This document shows, piece after piece, positions 1 through 7,892 of a stretch of 64,000 nt of DNA; the stretch's first letter is position 1; each line of letters starts with the position of its first letter. The notes below the pieces were generated by a model, which did no database searches, was not told the origin of the DNA, and was given only the letters and a program-made list of their open reading frames with translations. The stretch spans positions 12,611 through 76,610 of the forward strand of contig JBPOHE010000088.1 of assembly GCA_052035915.1 (NCBI GenBank). Reading direction: 5' to 3'. The translations under genes were made by a program, and so were the position numbers. The stretch comes from JBPOHE01 sp052035915 (lineage in GTDB: Bacteria; Pseudomonadota; Gammaproteobacteria; Chromatiales; Chromatiaceae).

Positions 1-2
1 GC

Positions 3-149
3 GATATGATCCCCCTGCCGCTGCAAAGCTCCGGACAGGTTTTCTGCAAGCTCCGCTTCCGGGGTCGAGAGGAGATCCTGGCGGTCCATGGCCGGTATAT
101 CCGACTGGAGATGGAGGCGGTCCCCAAGTACATCTGTCATCTCAGGTGA
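3..149 (+). CDS. 3' end of an unidentified protein (partial)
   Basis: An open frame enters from the left edge and stops with TGA at 147-149, giving the last 48 residues of a protein whose start lies outside the window. The visible part is compact and mixed in composition (…PLPLQSSGQVFCKLRF…, ending VPKYICHLR), with two cysteines and no low-complexity stretch, which looks like real coding sequence. I do not recognise the family. The next feature downstream is a palindromic repeat, then a convergent transporter gene. Confidence 0.5.
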   Translation, partial: DMIPLPLQSSGQVFCKLRFRGREEILAVHGRYIRLEMEAVPKYICHLR

Positions 150-254
150 TGGTCGCCGCAACTCAATGGCGGCAAAGGGTTGCCGCCCTACGGCTTGTAG
201 GTCGGCATTCCCATGCCGACGACCGATTTTCGAGCCGAACCTCGATGGGCAGTT

Positions 255-371
255 CCCGGGCAGGCGCCCTGTGGCCCGGTTTTCCGTTCTTCAATTAACA
301 ACAATATCTCTCTGAGTGCCTTATTGTTCTCTAAAAGAGAACAATAAATGGCCATTTTCAGGCGAGGCCCG
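255..371. repeat. 118-bp double-palindrome repeat, copy 1
   Basis: This copy has GC-rich outer arms (CCCGGGCAGG at the left, GAGGCCCG at the right) around two inner stem-loops. The right inner palindrome is intact at 323-345 (ATTGTTCTC, loop, GAGAACAAT). The left inner palindrome (GTTCTtcaattaacAACAAT) is degraded. It sits between the ends of two convergent genes. The rest of 150-392 shows nothing else I can support. Confidence 0.75.
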
Positions 372-392
372 TGGCAAGATTCGCCGACTCCC

Positions 393-1610
393 TCAGGGCG
401 CCTGTCTCAAGATCCATTTCGGCGCCAGCCAGAACCAGAGCAAGGCCATGACCTGCAGCGCCCAATAACCACCGAAGACCAGGCGCAAAGACAGGGCGCG
501 CTCGATCCCCCAGCCCTGGCCAAGATCCACCAACAACCCCAGCCCCCATTGCAACCCGAAGGCGCCGGCGAACACCATCAGATTGAAGGCGGTGGAGGCC
601 CGTCCGGAGACTTCGTTGGGAAAGCCCAGGGCCATCTGGGTATAGGACAGGGTGCCGAAGCTCGAACAGGCGCCAAAGGCCATCCACAGCCAGAGGGTAT
701 GGGTGGTGGCCTGGATGAGGATCAATCCGAGGGCCAGCGTCGACAGCCATAAACCGGTCACCATGAGGACCACCGGGCGGATACCCCGATGGGCCAGGCG
801 GGTGGCCGAGAGGCCGATACCGATATAGCTCAGGACCAGCGCCAGACTCATCCCGGAGAGATGTTCCGCCGCCGTGGCCCGGGAATAGCCGTTCACCCCC
901 ATGAGCCAAACACCGGACCAAAGCCCCTGCACCGCCATGAAGCCGCCGATGACCATTACCCCGAGCGGCGCATAGCGCCAGAATTGGAAACTGCGGAACA
1001 CCTGGCGCACCCCCAGCCATTGCTCGCTCAAGGCGCTGGCGCGGCTGGAGCTCGAGGGCTTGTCGGGTACGGCGAAAAAGATCCAGGCCGCCACCATCAG
1101 GGTGGCCACGGCCAGGAAGAGGAAAATCCGCCGCCAGCCCAGGAGACCCAGGGCGGCTTCGAGCGGGGAGGCCGCCACCAACGCCCCCAGACCGCCGGAG
1201 GACATGATCCAGCCGGTGAGGGAGGCCAGTTGCAGCGGTGGGAACCACTGGGAAAAGGCCTTGAAGGCGGCCATCAGACAGGCGCAGACCCCAAGCCCGA
1301 TCAGCGCCCGTCCCAGGGTCAGTTGCGTCAGGTTCTCGCCAAGGGCGAAGACTAGCGATCCCAGCGCGGCGATCACCAATAACCCGGCTTCCACCCGGCG
1401 GGGTCCATAGCGATCGAGCAGGATCCCCAGCGGGATCTGGGCCAAGCCGAAGGCGAGAAAATAGGCGCTGGTAAGCAGGCCCAGATCGCCGGCGGAGAGA
1501 TGCAGCTCCCCGGCCAAGCCGGGTCCTATCACGGCGTTCGCGGTGCGGAAGAGATAGGAGAGGAAATAGCCGCCGGCGAAGGGCGGCAACAGGGTCAGCC
1601 ACAATGACAT
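393..1610 (-). CDS. MFS transporter
   Basis: This 405-residue protein is a major facilitator superfamily carrier in the cytoplasmic membrane. About twelve hydrophobic helices span the length, and the first half contains the characteristic loop after TM2 (GILLDRYGPRRVE). A charged Ser-rich central loop near residue 200 (PDKPSSSSRAS) separates the two six-helix halves. Length is normal for the superfamily. The substrate cannot be read from the sequence; the N-terminal layout resembles small-molecule or anion antiporters of this superfamily. It is monocistronic, with yaiL diverging 230 bp away. Confidence 0.85.
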   Translation of the reverse strand: MSLWLTLLPPFAGGYFLSYLFRTANAVIGPGLAGELHLSAGDLGLLTSAYFLAFGLAQIPLGILLDRYGPRRVEAGLLVIAALGSLVFALGENLTQLTLGRALIGLGVCACLMAAFKAFSQWFPPLQLASLTGWIMSSGGLGALVAASPLEAALGLLGWRRIFLFLAVATLMVAAWIFFAVPDKPSSSSRASALSEQWLGVRQVFRSFQFWRYAPLGVMVIGGFMAVQGLWSGVWLMGVNGYSRATAAEHLSGMSLALVLSYIGIGLSATRLAHRGIRPVVLMVTGLWLSTLALGLILIQATTHTLWLWMAFGACSSFGTLSYTQMALGFPNEVSGRASTAFNLMVFAGAFGLQWGLGLLVDLGQGWGIERALSLRLVFGGYWALQVMALLWFWLAPKWILRQAP

Positions 1611-1840
1611 GATCGAAACGTCCGTAGCGGATAGGCTCCAGTGGAGAGAAGTGAAACAACCCCATATTCAGGAGGCGTCTGGGTGTGGACCCTGGTGTCG
1701 TGCCTCATGGCTCGAACCGGGAGACAGCGGCCCCCGTGATAAAGACTTGTCTGGCGGAAATCTATCCTTTCCATCTTGTCCAATGGATACTGATTCCGCA
1801 ATGATTTCGTGAACATCCACCAGAGTCAGGAGACACCCCC

Positions 1841-2386
1841 ATGGGGAATTCATTGCAAGAACAATTGTTGAAGGCGGGTCTGGTCGATCTGCAAAAACTG
1901 AAACAGGTCAATACCGAAAAACGCAAACAGGCCAAACAACCGCCCGCCACCAGGGGCGTTGCGAACGAGGCGGCGAAACAGGAGGCCCAACGCGAGGCGG
2001 CGCGTCTGGCCGAGCGGGATCGTGAACTCAACCGACGCCGGGAAGAGGCGGCCAAGGCGCGGGCCAGGGTCGCCGAGATCAAGCAGTTGATCGAGACCCA
2101 TCGTCTCGCCCGTACCGGAGGGGATCTGCCTTACCATTTCCCCGACGGCAACAAACTGAAACGTATGTTCATCACCGAGGAGATGCGTCGTCAGCTTGGC
2201 CTGGGTACTCTTGCCATTGCCAAGCTGGGAGATCGCTATGAATTGGTGCCCGACGCGGTGGCCGACAAGATCCAGGAGCGGGAACCCAAGTGGGTGGTCG
2301 TGCGGGCGCAACAGCCCCAGGACAAACCCCAGGACAGCGAGGACCCTTACGCCGCCTATCAGGTACCGGACGATCTGATCTGGTAG
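1841..2386 (+). CDS. yaiL: DUF2058 family protein YaiL
   Basis: The 181-residue protein starts MGNSLQEQLLKAGLVD and has a Lys/Arg/Glu/Ala-rich coiled-coil first half (residues 25-90). A conserved C-terminal domain follows (YHFPDGNKLKRMFITEEMRRQL…GKL-type, residues 98-160). This is the DUF2058/YaiL family, described as nucleoid- or polynucleotide-associated, whose exact role is unsettled. Length matches family members. The C-terminus is acidic and Gln-rich (QDKPQDSEDPYAAYQVPDDLIW end). It stands alone, divergent from the MFS gene; the 230-bp interval between them holds no other feature I can support. Confidence 0.9.
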   Translation: MGNSLQEQLLKAGLVDLQKLKQVNTEKRKQAKQPPATRGVANEAAKQEAQREAARLAERDRELNRRREEAAKARARVAEIKQLIETHRLARTGGDLPYHFPDGNKLKRMFITEEMRRQLGLGTLAIAKLGDRYELVPDAVADKIQEREPKWVVVRAQQPQDKPQDSEDPYAAYQVPDDLIW

Positions 2387-2440
2387 GGAGCGTCACTCCA
2401 GATATGGCTATCCCTGGTACGCCTAGGTTCTGTTGACATA

Positions 2441-2708
2441 TCACCGCAGCCAAATGAGAGCTGAGACAAAGCGAAGGAAGCCCATGGAGTTGCGGGCCAT
2501 TGTCTCAAACCGCGAGAAGATTCCGCGGTAGTGTTTGATTTTGTTGAAGAAGTCCTCGATCAGATGGCGCTCCTTGTACACCGATGGCCTGGATGAGCCC
2601 ATCGTTATCGTAGCCCTGATCGCCGACCAACATCCGGGTCCCTGCCGGGGGCAGATCGAGCCGGGAGGTCAGCACGAAGTCGGGGCGATTCCCCGCAGCG
2701 ACTGGCAT
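2441..2708 (-). pseudogene. IS5-type transposase remnant (frameshifted)
   Basis: Only the C-terminal catalytic part of a DDE transposase remains. One frame reads MLVGDQGYDNDGLIQAI, the block around the second Asp. After a frame change near 2580 a second frame reads YKERHLIEDFFNKIKHYRGI, then MARNSMGFLRFVSALIWLR, stop at 2441. This matches the typical end of IS5-family transposases (Glu of the DDE triad in the ERHLIEDFF block). The N-terminal half and one end are missing, so it cannot be active. It lies between yaiL and the bTHX gene. Confidence 0.75.
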
Positions 2709-2837
2709 GGCAAGAAACGAGACCCGGGCTCTTCGCTCAGAATCCGGGTTCCCCCGTCGATGGCGCTTCGGGTACCATTAGGGCGCTCTGACCATTCCCA
2801 CCTTTATTTGATCCATTTTTTGAGAGGAGAAACACAC

Positions 2838-2930
2838 ATGGGTTCAGGTGACTTACGCACCAGACGCGGGAAAATCGCCCGGGGTTCCTTTGGCAAGACA
2901 CGTCCGCGAAAGAAAAAGGCTGGCTCTTAA
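2838..2930 (+). CDS. 30S ribosomal protein bTHX
   Basis: This is a 30-residue, very basic protein, MGSGDLRTRRGKIARGSFGK followed by TRPRKKKAGS. It matches the ribosomal THX family, which binds a cavity in the head of the small subunit 16S rRNA and stabilises it. The signature blocks TRRGKI, G[ST]FGK and RPRKKK are all present and the length is as expected. A good Shine-Dalgarno sequence (GAGAGGAG) precedes the ATG by 8 bases. It is a free-standing small gene followed by a long hairpin. Genes this short are commonly missed in annotation. Confidence 0.9.
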   Translation: MGSGDLRTRRGKIARGSFGKTRPRKKKAGS

Positions 2931-2941
2931 TCCCTCCAAGG

Positions 2942-2983
2942 CATCCCGGGCGGTTGGGGGTAAGTACCCCCGGCTCCGGGATG
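2942..2983 (+). terminator. Hairpin after bTHX
   Basis: Nested inverted repeats CATCCCGG…CCGGGATG enclose a second stem GGGGGTAAGTACCCCC, giving a stable extended hairpin 11 bases after the bTHX stop. There is no clean T-run directly after it, so it may be a terminator for bTHX, an mRNA-stabilising structure, or part of the trpB2 leader. Confidence 0.5.
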
Positions 2984-3131
2984 ATCCCAATCGTTTTCCT
3001 GCTTCCCAATCCCCGGGAATAGCCTCCCAGGCTCGAAGGCAAAAGCAATTCACCCCATGGGGAATTGCTGGCACACTAGCCCGGTGGGCTGCACCCAGCC
3101 TTGTCGAGACATGCGGAGGAGTAGAATTTCC

Positions 3132-4493
3132 ATGAGTGATCGCGTCAAATTCCTGTTGAAGGAAGCCGATATGCCCAAGGCCTGGTACAACATTCAGGCC
3201 GATCTGCCCGAACCCCTGCCGCCGGTGTTGCATCCGGGCACCAAACAGCCCATAGGCCCGGAGGATCTCGCCGCCATCTTTCCCATGGCGGTCATCCAGC
3301 AGGAGGTGAGCACCGAACGCGAGATCGAGATCCCCAAGCCGGTGCGCCAGATCTATCGTCAGTGGCGTCCATCCCCGCTCTTTCGTGCCCGCCGCCTGGA
3401 AAAGGCCCTGGATACCCCGGCCCGCATCTACTACAAGTACGAAGGCGTCAGCCCGGCGGGTAGCCACAAGCCCAACACCTCGATACCCCAGGCCTTCTAC
3501 AACAAGGAAGAAGGGGTCAAACGCATCTGTACCGAAACCGGGGCTGGCCAATGGGGATCCTCCCTGGCCTTGGCGGGGTCCCTTTTCGGCCTCGAGGTCC
3601 AGGTGTTCATGGTCAAGGTCAGTTTCCAGCAGAAGCCCTATCGTCGCACCTTCATGGAGACCTTCGGCGCCCAGTGCATCGCCAGCCCGAGCGAATTGAC
3701 CGAGTCGGGGCGGGCGATCCTGCAACAGCATCCGGACAGCACCGGCAGCCTGGGCATCGCCATCAGCGAGGCGGTGGAGATGGCGGTGAAGACACCGAAC
3801 TCCAAGTACGCCCTCGGCAGCGTGCTCAACCATGTGTTGCTGCACCAGACGGTCACCGGTCTGGAAGCCCAGAAACAGATGGAGATGGCGGACGATTATC
3901 CGGACGTGGTGGTCGGTTGCGTCGGCGGCGGCAGCAACTTCGGCGGCATCGCCTTTCCCTTTCTCGGCGAACGCCTGCGCAAGAAGAAAAAGATCGAGTT
4001 CGTCGCTGTCGAACCCGCGGCCTGCCCGACCCTCACCAAGGGCCTCTATGCCTACGACTTCGGCGATACCGCCCATCTCACCCCCTTGGTGAAGATGTTT
4101 ACCCTGGGCTCGACCTTCGTGCCCCCGGGTTTCCACGCCGGAGGCCTGCGTTACCATGGCATGGCGCCGCTGATCAGCCATCTGACCAAGCTGGGCTACA
4201 TCAACCCCAGGGCCTTCCATCAGACCGAATGCTTCGCCGCCGGTATCCTGTTCGCCAAGGCGGAGGGCATCATCCCCGCGCCCGAGGCCAACCATGCCGT
4301 CAAGGGCGCCATCGAAGAGGCCCTGAAATGCAAGGAAGAGGGCGTGAGCCGCACCATCCTCTTCAACCTCTGCGGTCATGGTCACTTCGACATGCAAGCC
4401 TACCGCGACTACATGGACGGCAAACTGGTGGACCAGGCTTATGACGAGTCCGAACTTGCCATGGCCCTGAGCGGCCTGCCTTCCGTCGAATAA
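3132..4493 (+). CDS. trpB2: Tryptophan synthase beta chain-like protein TrpB2
   Basis: A 453-residue PLP-dependent enzyme of the TrpB2 type. TrpB converts indole (or indole-glycerol phosphate via TrpA) plus serine to tryptophan; TrpB2 forms often act without TrpA, mainly as indole-salvage serine dehydratase-like enzymes. The PLP lysine lies in SPAGSHKPNTS (about residue 112), the phosphate-binding glycine loop is VGCVGGGSNFGG, and the catalytic Glu is in CTETGAGQWG. It has the longer N-terminus (VLHPGTKQPIGPEDL) of TrpB2 rather than TrpB1. The start ATG follows GCGGAGGAG. No trpA is adjacent, supporting the stand-alone form. An inverted repeat follows the stop. Confidence 0.93.
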   Translation: MSDRVKFLLKEADMPKAWYNIQADLPEPLPPVLHPGTKQPIGPEDLAAIFPMAVIQQEVSTEREIEIPKPVRQIYRQWRPSPLFRARRLEKALDTPARIYYKYEGVSPAGSHKPNTSIPQAFYNKEEGVKRICTETGAGQWGSSLALAGSLFGLEVQVFMVKVSFQQKPYRRTFMETFGAQCIASPSELTESGRAILQQHPDSTGSLGIAISEAVEMAVKTPNSKYALGSVLNHVLLHQTVTGLEAQKQMEMADDYPDVVVGCVGGGSNFGGIAFPFLGERLRKKKKIEFVAVEPAACPTLTKGLYAYDFGDTAHLTPLVKMFTLGSTFVPPGFHAGGLRYHGMAPLISHLTKLGYINPRAFHQTECFAAGILFAKAEGIIPAPEANHAVKGAIEEALKCKEEGVSRTILFNLCGHGHFDMQAYRDYMDGKLVDQAYDESELAMALSGLPSVE

Positions 4494-4516
4494 ACGGCCT
4501 TCGCCGAGAATCGGCT

Positions 4517-4545
4517 CCCCTACCCGCCGAGGCGGCGGGTAGGGG
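4517..4545 (+). terminator. Perfect 12-bp hairpin after trpB2
   Basis: CCCCTACCCGCC pairs perfectly with GGCGGGTAGGGG over a five-base loop, 23 bases after the trpB2 stop. No strong T-run follows, so it is either a weak intrinsic terminator or a 3' end-protecting structure. Confidence 0.5.
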
Positions 4546-4619
4546 GGTCGATTTCCATCTGCTTCCATCCCTTTTTGAATCCTTTTTCGGCTTGACTCGG
4601 GTCGGGTGAGGCGGGGGCT

Positions 4620-4737
4620 CCGGGCATCGGCTGAAAATGTTCAGTCTTTGTTCTCATAAAGAGAACAATATGCTATTTTTTAGTGACATTATTCTCTAAA
4701 TATGAACAGAAACTCGGCCTCAAGCCACCAGGCCCGG
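4620..4737. repeat. 118-bp double-palindrome repeat, copy 2
   Basis: Outer arms are CCGGGCATCGG (left) and AGGCCCGG (right). The left inner palindrome is intact at 4648-4668 (TTGTTCTC, loop, GAGAACAA); the right one at 4688-4709 is degraded (ATTATTCTCtaaatatGAACAG). It lies between convergent trpB2 and the TSUP gene and fills most of that 367-bp gap; nothing else is evident there. Confidence 0.75.
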
Positions 4738-4860
4738 AAGCGCCGAGGGGCTGATGAGCCACATGCCCGATATCCCTTTCAGCAACGGATCGGTCGGTCA
4801 GGACTCTTGTGTCCGCCAACAGATCGCTCCCCACCAACACAGAGCCGACCGGAGTGGGTA

Positions 4861-5646
4861 TCACCTCAGTCCCCCATGCAGCAGCAGGCGCAGGGTGATA
4901 CTCAGGGAGACCAGCGCCAACAGCGGGCGGATCAGTCTGGTGCCCTGGCGCAGTACCAGGTGCGAACCCAGGCGGGCGCCGAGGCTTTGCCCGAGGCCCA
5001 TGCTCAGTCCCAGCAGCCAGACCACCTGGCCGCCGAGGATGAAGAACACCAGGGCGGCGATATTGCTGGTGAAGTTGAGGACCTTGGTGTGGACGGTGGC
5101 GCGGCGCAGGTTGTAGCCGAGCAGGGCGACATAGGCGCAGGCGAAAAAGGTGCCGGTGCCCGGGCCGAAGAAGCCGTCGTAGAAGCCTATCGGCGTACCG
5201 AGCCAGAGGGCGAAGCTGCGATCCTGGAGGCGCTGATTGGAGTCGAGGTCACCGACCCGGGGCGAGACGAGAAAGTAGGCCGTAAAGGCGAGCAACAACC
5301 AGGGGACCAGGCGCAGCAAGAAGTCGCTGGAGAGGCGTTGCACCATGAGGGTACCGGCCGCAGCGCCGATGAAGGTGCAAAGGATGGCCGGCCACATCTC
5401 GACTGGGCGGACCTCGCCGCGGCGCGCGAAGTGCCAAGAAGCGGAGAAGGTGCCGAAACTGCCCTGGAGCTTGTTGGTGGCGAGCGCCTGGGCCGGGTCC
5501 AGCCCGGCGATCATGAGCCCCGGCAGGGTCAGCAGGCCACCGCCGCCGGCAATGGTGTCGAGGCAGCCCGCCACCGCCGCCAGGGCGCTCAGCCAGAGCA
5601 GGCTGGACAAGCCGATTTCCGGCGGCAGGGCGAAGTATTCCAACAT
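4861..5646 (-). CDS. TSUP family transporter (TauE/SafE, YfcA-like)
   Basis: A 261-residue integral membrane protein of the TSUP (DUF81/TauE/SafE) family, which exports sulfite, sulfonates or related organic anions. Two repeated halves are visible, each beginning with the family glycine motif: AGCLDTIAGGGGLLTLPGL with ALATNKLQGSFGT near the N-terminus, and GFYDGFFGPGTGTF with TKVLNFTSN in the second half. About eight membrane helices are predicted by eye and the length is standard. It is the last gene of an ampD-cobC-btuF-TSUP run, 13 bp after btuF. The specific substrate cannot be assigned. Confidence 0.88.
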   Translation of the reverse strand: MLEYFALPPEIGLSSLLWLSALAAVAGCLDTIAGGGGLLTLPGLMIAGLDPAQALATNKLQGSFGTFSASWHFARRGEVRPVEMWPAILCTFIGAAAGTLMVQRLSSDFLLRLVPWLLLAFTAYFLVSPRVGDLDSNQRLQDRSFALWLGTPIGFYDGFFGPGTGTFFACAYVALLGYNLRRATVHTKVLNFTSNIAALVFFILGGQVVWLLGLSMGLGQSLGARLGSHLVLRQGTRLIRPLLALVSLSITLRLLLHGGLR

Positions 5647-5659
5647 CCTCGTGCTCCCT

Positions 5660-6532
5660 TCAGGGGATGGCGGCGAAGCCCTGACACAGCCCCTCCGCCG
5701 CCTCCAGCAGGCGGGGACCGGGGCGGTGCATGAGATCGGTGTCGATCCGCAGAAAGCGTCGCTGCCGCACTGCCGGGAGGTCGGACCAGGCGGGGCGCGG
5801 GGAGAAGTCCTCGCCCGCCGCGGCTCCCGAAAGGCTCTCGCTGGCGATCACCATGACCTCCGGGGCGGCGACGATCACCGCTTCCTCATCCACCACCGCG
5901 ACCCGCCCGGGCAGGGACGCGAACAGACTCCTGCCGCCGCACAACTCCAGTACCTGACCGATGAGATGCCGACGATCCGCGCTCATCAAGGGCTCGGGCC
6001 AGAGCTGATAGAAGACCCGTAGCGGCGGGTCGCGGCGATAGCTCAGTCGCAACCGATCGAGCCGTGCGCGAAAGGCGGACGCCCTTTGGCCGGCGATCTC
6101 CCAGGTAGCGGCCAGGCGTCCCAGATCCTCGATATTCTTGGCGATGGCCTCCAGTGTGGGTGGATCGCTACGGTAGAGAGAAATGCCGCGCTCGGCGATC
6201 CAGGCCAGGTCTCTTTCCCCGTTGCCGGAGTGCCAGCCGATGACCAGGTCCGGATCCAGGGCCAGCACCGCCTCCTGGTCGATGCGGGCGGCATCGCCGA
6301 CCTCCGGCAGGCCGAGGGCCTGGGGCGGGTAGTTGCTGCCCCGCACCCGCCCCACCAGCTTGGTCCCGGCGCCGGCGGCGAACACCAGTTCGACACCATG
6401 GGGCGAGAGGGCCAGGATACGTTGGGCGGGCCGCTCGAGGCTGATGGTCTGTCCGCTATCGTCCACCACCTGGATGGGGTTGGAGACCCCCAGAGCCAGT
6501 CCGGCGACCAGGATGGCGGCGGGCAGACTCAC
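5660..6532 (-). CDS. btuF: Cobalamin-binding periplasmic protein, BtuF-like
   Basis: A 290-residue substrate-binding protein of the helical-backbone metal/B12 receptor type. I place the start at a GTG whose last bases overlap the cobC stop (GTGA), which leaves a short N-terminal hydrophobic signal (LPAAILVAGLALGVS). The mature part begins IQVVDDSGQTISL and ERPAQRILALSPHGVELVFAAGAG, typical for BtuF, and continues with the VLALDPDLVIGW and MHRPGPRLLEA blocks. It should bind vitamin B12 in the periplasm for an ABC importer. No btuC or btuD genes are adjacent. Translational coupling to cobC supports a cobalamin role. Confidence 0.85.
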   Translation of the reverse strand: MSLPAAILVAGLALGVSNPIQVVDDSGQTISLERPAQRILALSPHGVELVFAAGAGTKLVGRVRGSNYPPQALGLPEVGDAARIDQEAVLALDPDLVIGWHSGNGERDLAWIAERGISLYRSDPPTLEAIAKNIEDLGRLAATWEIAGQRASAFRARLDRLRLSYRRDPPLRVFYQLWPEPLMSADRRHLIGQVLELCGGRSLFASLPGRVAVVDEEAVIVAAPEVMVIASESLSGAAAGEDFSPRPAWSDLPAVRQRRFLRIDTDLMHRPGPRLLEAAEGLCQGFAAIP

Positions 6533-7128
6533 AGCCGTCGGCGGCCGTGGAACAGGATACTGGGTGGGCGTTCGCCGTCGATCCTCAGGCGCGAAACCCC
6601 GGCGGTCTCCAGGGTCAGGCGGTAGAGGGTGATGAGCGGGGCTTCCAGGACATGGGCGACCAGGGTGCGGATGACCCCGGCATGGGTGACGATGAGGATA
6701 TGCCGCCCTCGACACCCCGCCAGGATGTCGTCGAAGACCTGGACCACCCGGTCGCGGAAGGACTCCAGGGGTTCGGCCCCTTCCGGTCGCCGATGGATCG
6801 GGTCCCAGTAAAAATCCCGGAACAGCTCCGGGTCGCGCTGGCGCGCCTCTTCCGGGGTGAGTCCTTCCCAGACGCCGAAGCCGACCTCCTTGAGACGCGC
6901 ATCCTCCTTGACCTCCAGAGCGAGTCGCTCCCCCAGCGCCAAGGCAAAATCCCGACAGCGTCGTAGCGGGGAGCAACAAATCAGCTCCCATGGCGCCGGG
7001 CTGCGGTCTACCGCCTGCCACATCTCACGCCAGCCTTGTTCGCTGAGGGGGTCGTCACGCTGGCCGCGAAAGCGTGTCCCGCCTTCGGGTAGACCGTGAC
7101 GGATGAGATCGAGGGTGGTGGCGGTCAT
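6529..7128 (-). CDS. cobC: Alpha-ribazole phosphatase / histidine phosphatase
   Basis: A 199-residue histidine phosphatase. The catalytic histidine is in LIRHGLPEGG at the N-terminus, the second conserved Arg in SPLRRCRDFA, the acid/base Glu in LKEVGFGVWEG, and the second His in IVTHAGVIRTL. This pattern matches alpha-ribazole-5'-phosphate phosphatase (CobC), which acts in assembly of the cobalamin nucleotide loop. General phosphoglycerate-mutase-like phosphatases share the motifs, but overlap with a btuF gene favours the cobalamin function. Its start overlaps the ampD stop by four bases (ATGA). Confidence 0.82.
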   Translation of the reverse strand: MTATTLDLIRHGLPEGGTRFRGQRDDPLSEQGWREMWQAVDRSPAPWELICCSPLRRCRDFALALGERLALEVKEDARLKEVGFGVWEGLTPEEARQRDPELFRDFYWDPIHRRPEGAEPLESFRDRVVQVFDDILAGCRGRHILIVTHAGVIRTLVAHVLEAPLITLYRLTLETAGVSRLRIDGERPPSILFHGRRRL

Positions 7129-7787
7129 CTCGGCTCCAGAGGAGAAATGTGGGCTAGGTAGCGCGCCCAGTCGAAGGCGGGACCGGGATCGGTCTTGCGC
7201 CCCGGGGCAATGTCACTGTGGCCGGTGATGCGTTCGGGGGTGAGGCCGGGGAAGGCCGTGAGCAAACGTCGCGTAACCGAAGCCAAAACCTCGTATTGCC
7301 GCTCGGTGTAGGGGAGGTCATCGGTGCCTTCGAGTTCGATGCCGATGGAGAAGTCGTTGCAGCCTTCCCGTCCTTGAAAGTTCGACAGCCCGGCATGCCA
7401 GGCGCGCAGGGTGAAGGGGACATACTGCCGGAGTTCGCCGCCGCGGCGGATCAGCAGGTGGGAGGAAACCCGCAGATCGGCGATGTCGCGGAAGTAGGGG
7501 TGGGCCTCGGGGTTCAGGCGGTTGTGGAACAGATCCTCGATCCAGGGACCGCCGAATTCCCCCGGCGGTAGGCTGATGTTGTGGATCACCAGGAGGTCAA
7601 TCGCCGTTCCCGGCGGGCGGGGGTCGCAGTTGGGGGAGAGGCAGAGTGCGGCCTCGGGTAGGAGGCCGCATCTGGCCAGGCTGTAGACATCCGGTACCGG
7701 CCCCCCGGCCAGGGGAAGCTCGGCCACCCGCGGCACGCTGTCCGTGATCCAGGCGGATACACCTGGAATGGCGTCTGGTAGCGACAT
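7125..7787 (-). CDS. ampD: 1,6-anhydro-N-acetylmuramyl-L-alanine amidase AmpD
   Basis: A 220-residue zinc amidase of the Amidase_2 fold. AmpD cleaves the L-alanine-containing peptide from anhydro-MurNAc in the cytoplasm during murein recycling and so controls AmpC induction in bacteria that have that circuit. Zinc ligands are visible: His in LLVIHNISLPPGEFGG, His in LRAWHAGLSNFQGR, and Asp in ITGHSDIAPGRKTDPGPAF. The N-terminal segment before the catalytic domain is some 40-50 residues longer than in enterobacterial AmpD, so a later start is possible, but no better ribosome site was obvious. It heads the ampD-cobC-btuF-TSUP run. Confidence 0.9.
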   Translation of the reverse strand: MSLPDAIPGVSAWITDSVPRVAELPLAGGPVPDVYSLARCGLLPEAALCLSPNCDPRPPGTAIDLLVIHNISLPPGEFGGPWIEDLFHNRLNPEAHPYFRDIADLRVSSHLLIRRGGELRQYVPFTLRAWHAGLSNFQGREGCNDFSIGIELEGTDDLPYTERQYEVLASVTRRLLTAFPGLTPERITGHSDIAPGRKTDPGPAFDWARYLAHISPLEPR

Positions 7788-7843
7788 GAATCGGGCTGGT
7801 GGCTTGTGGTCGAAGGATGAAAGCCTGGCTCCCTGGAGCCCAG

Positions 7844-7882
7844 TCTCCGTTCATGGTTCGCCAGGCTCACCACGAACGGAGA
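7844..7882. repeat. REP-like inverted repeat after cpoB
   Basis: TCTCCGTTC (7844-7852) and GAACGGAGA (7874-7882) are perfect inverted arms around GGTTCGCCAGGCTCACC. It is the short CCGTTC-type repeat with a GTTCG/GAGC core common in proteobacterial intergenic DNA. It lies just downstream of the cpoB stop (minus strand) and upstream of ampD. Confidence 0.6.
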
Positions 7883-7892
7883 ACCGGGGCGA

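Noticed and set aside
2853..4568. 571-residue minus-strand open frame opposite trpB2
   Set aside because: Composition is His/Gly/Gln-rich without any family motif; high-GC antisense shadow of trpB2.
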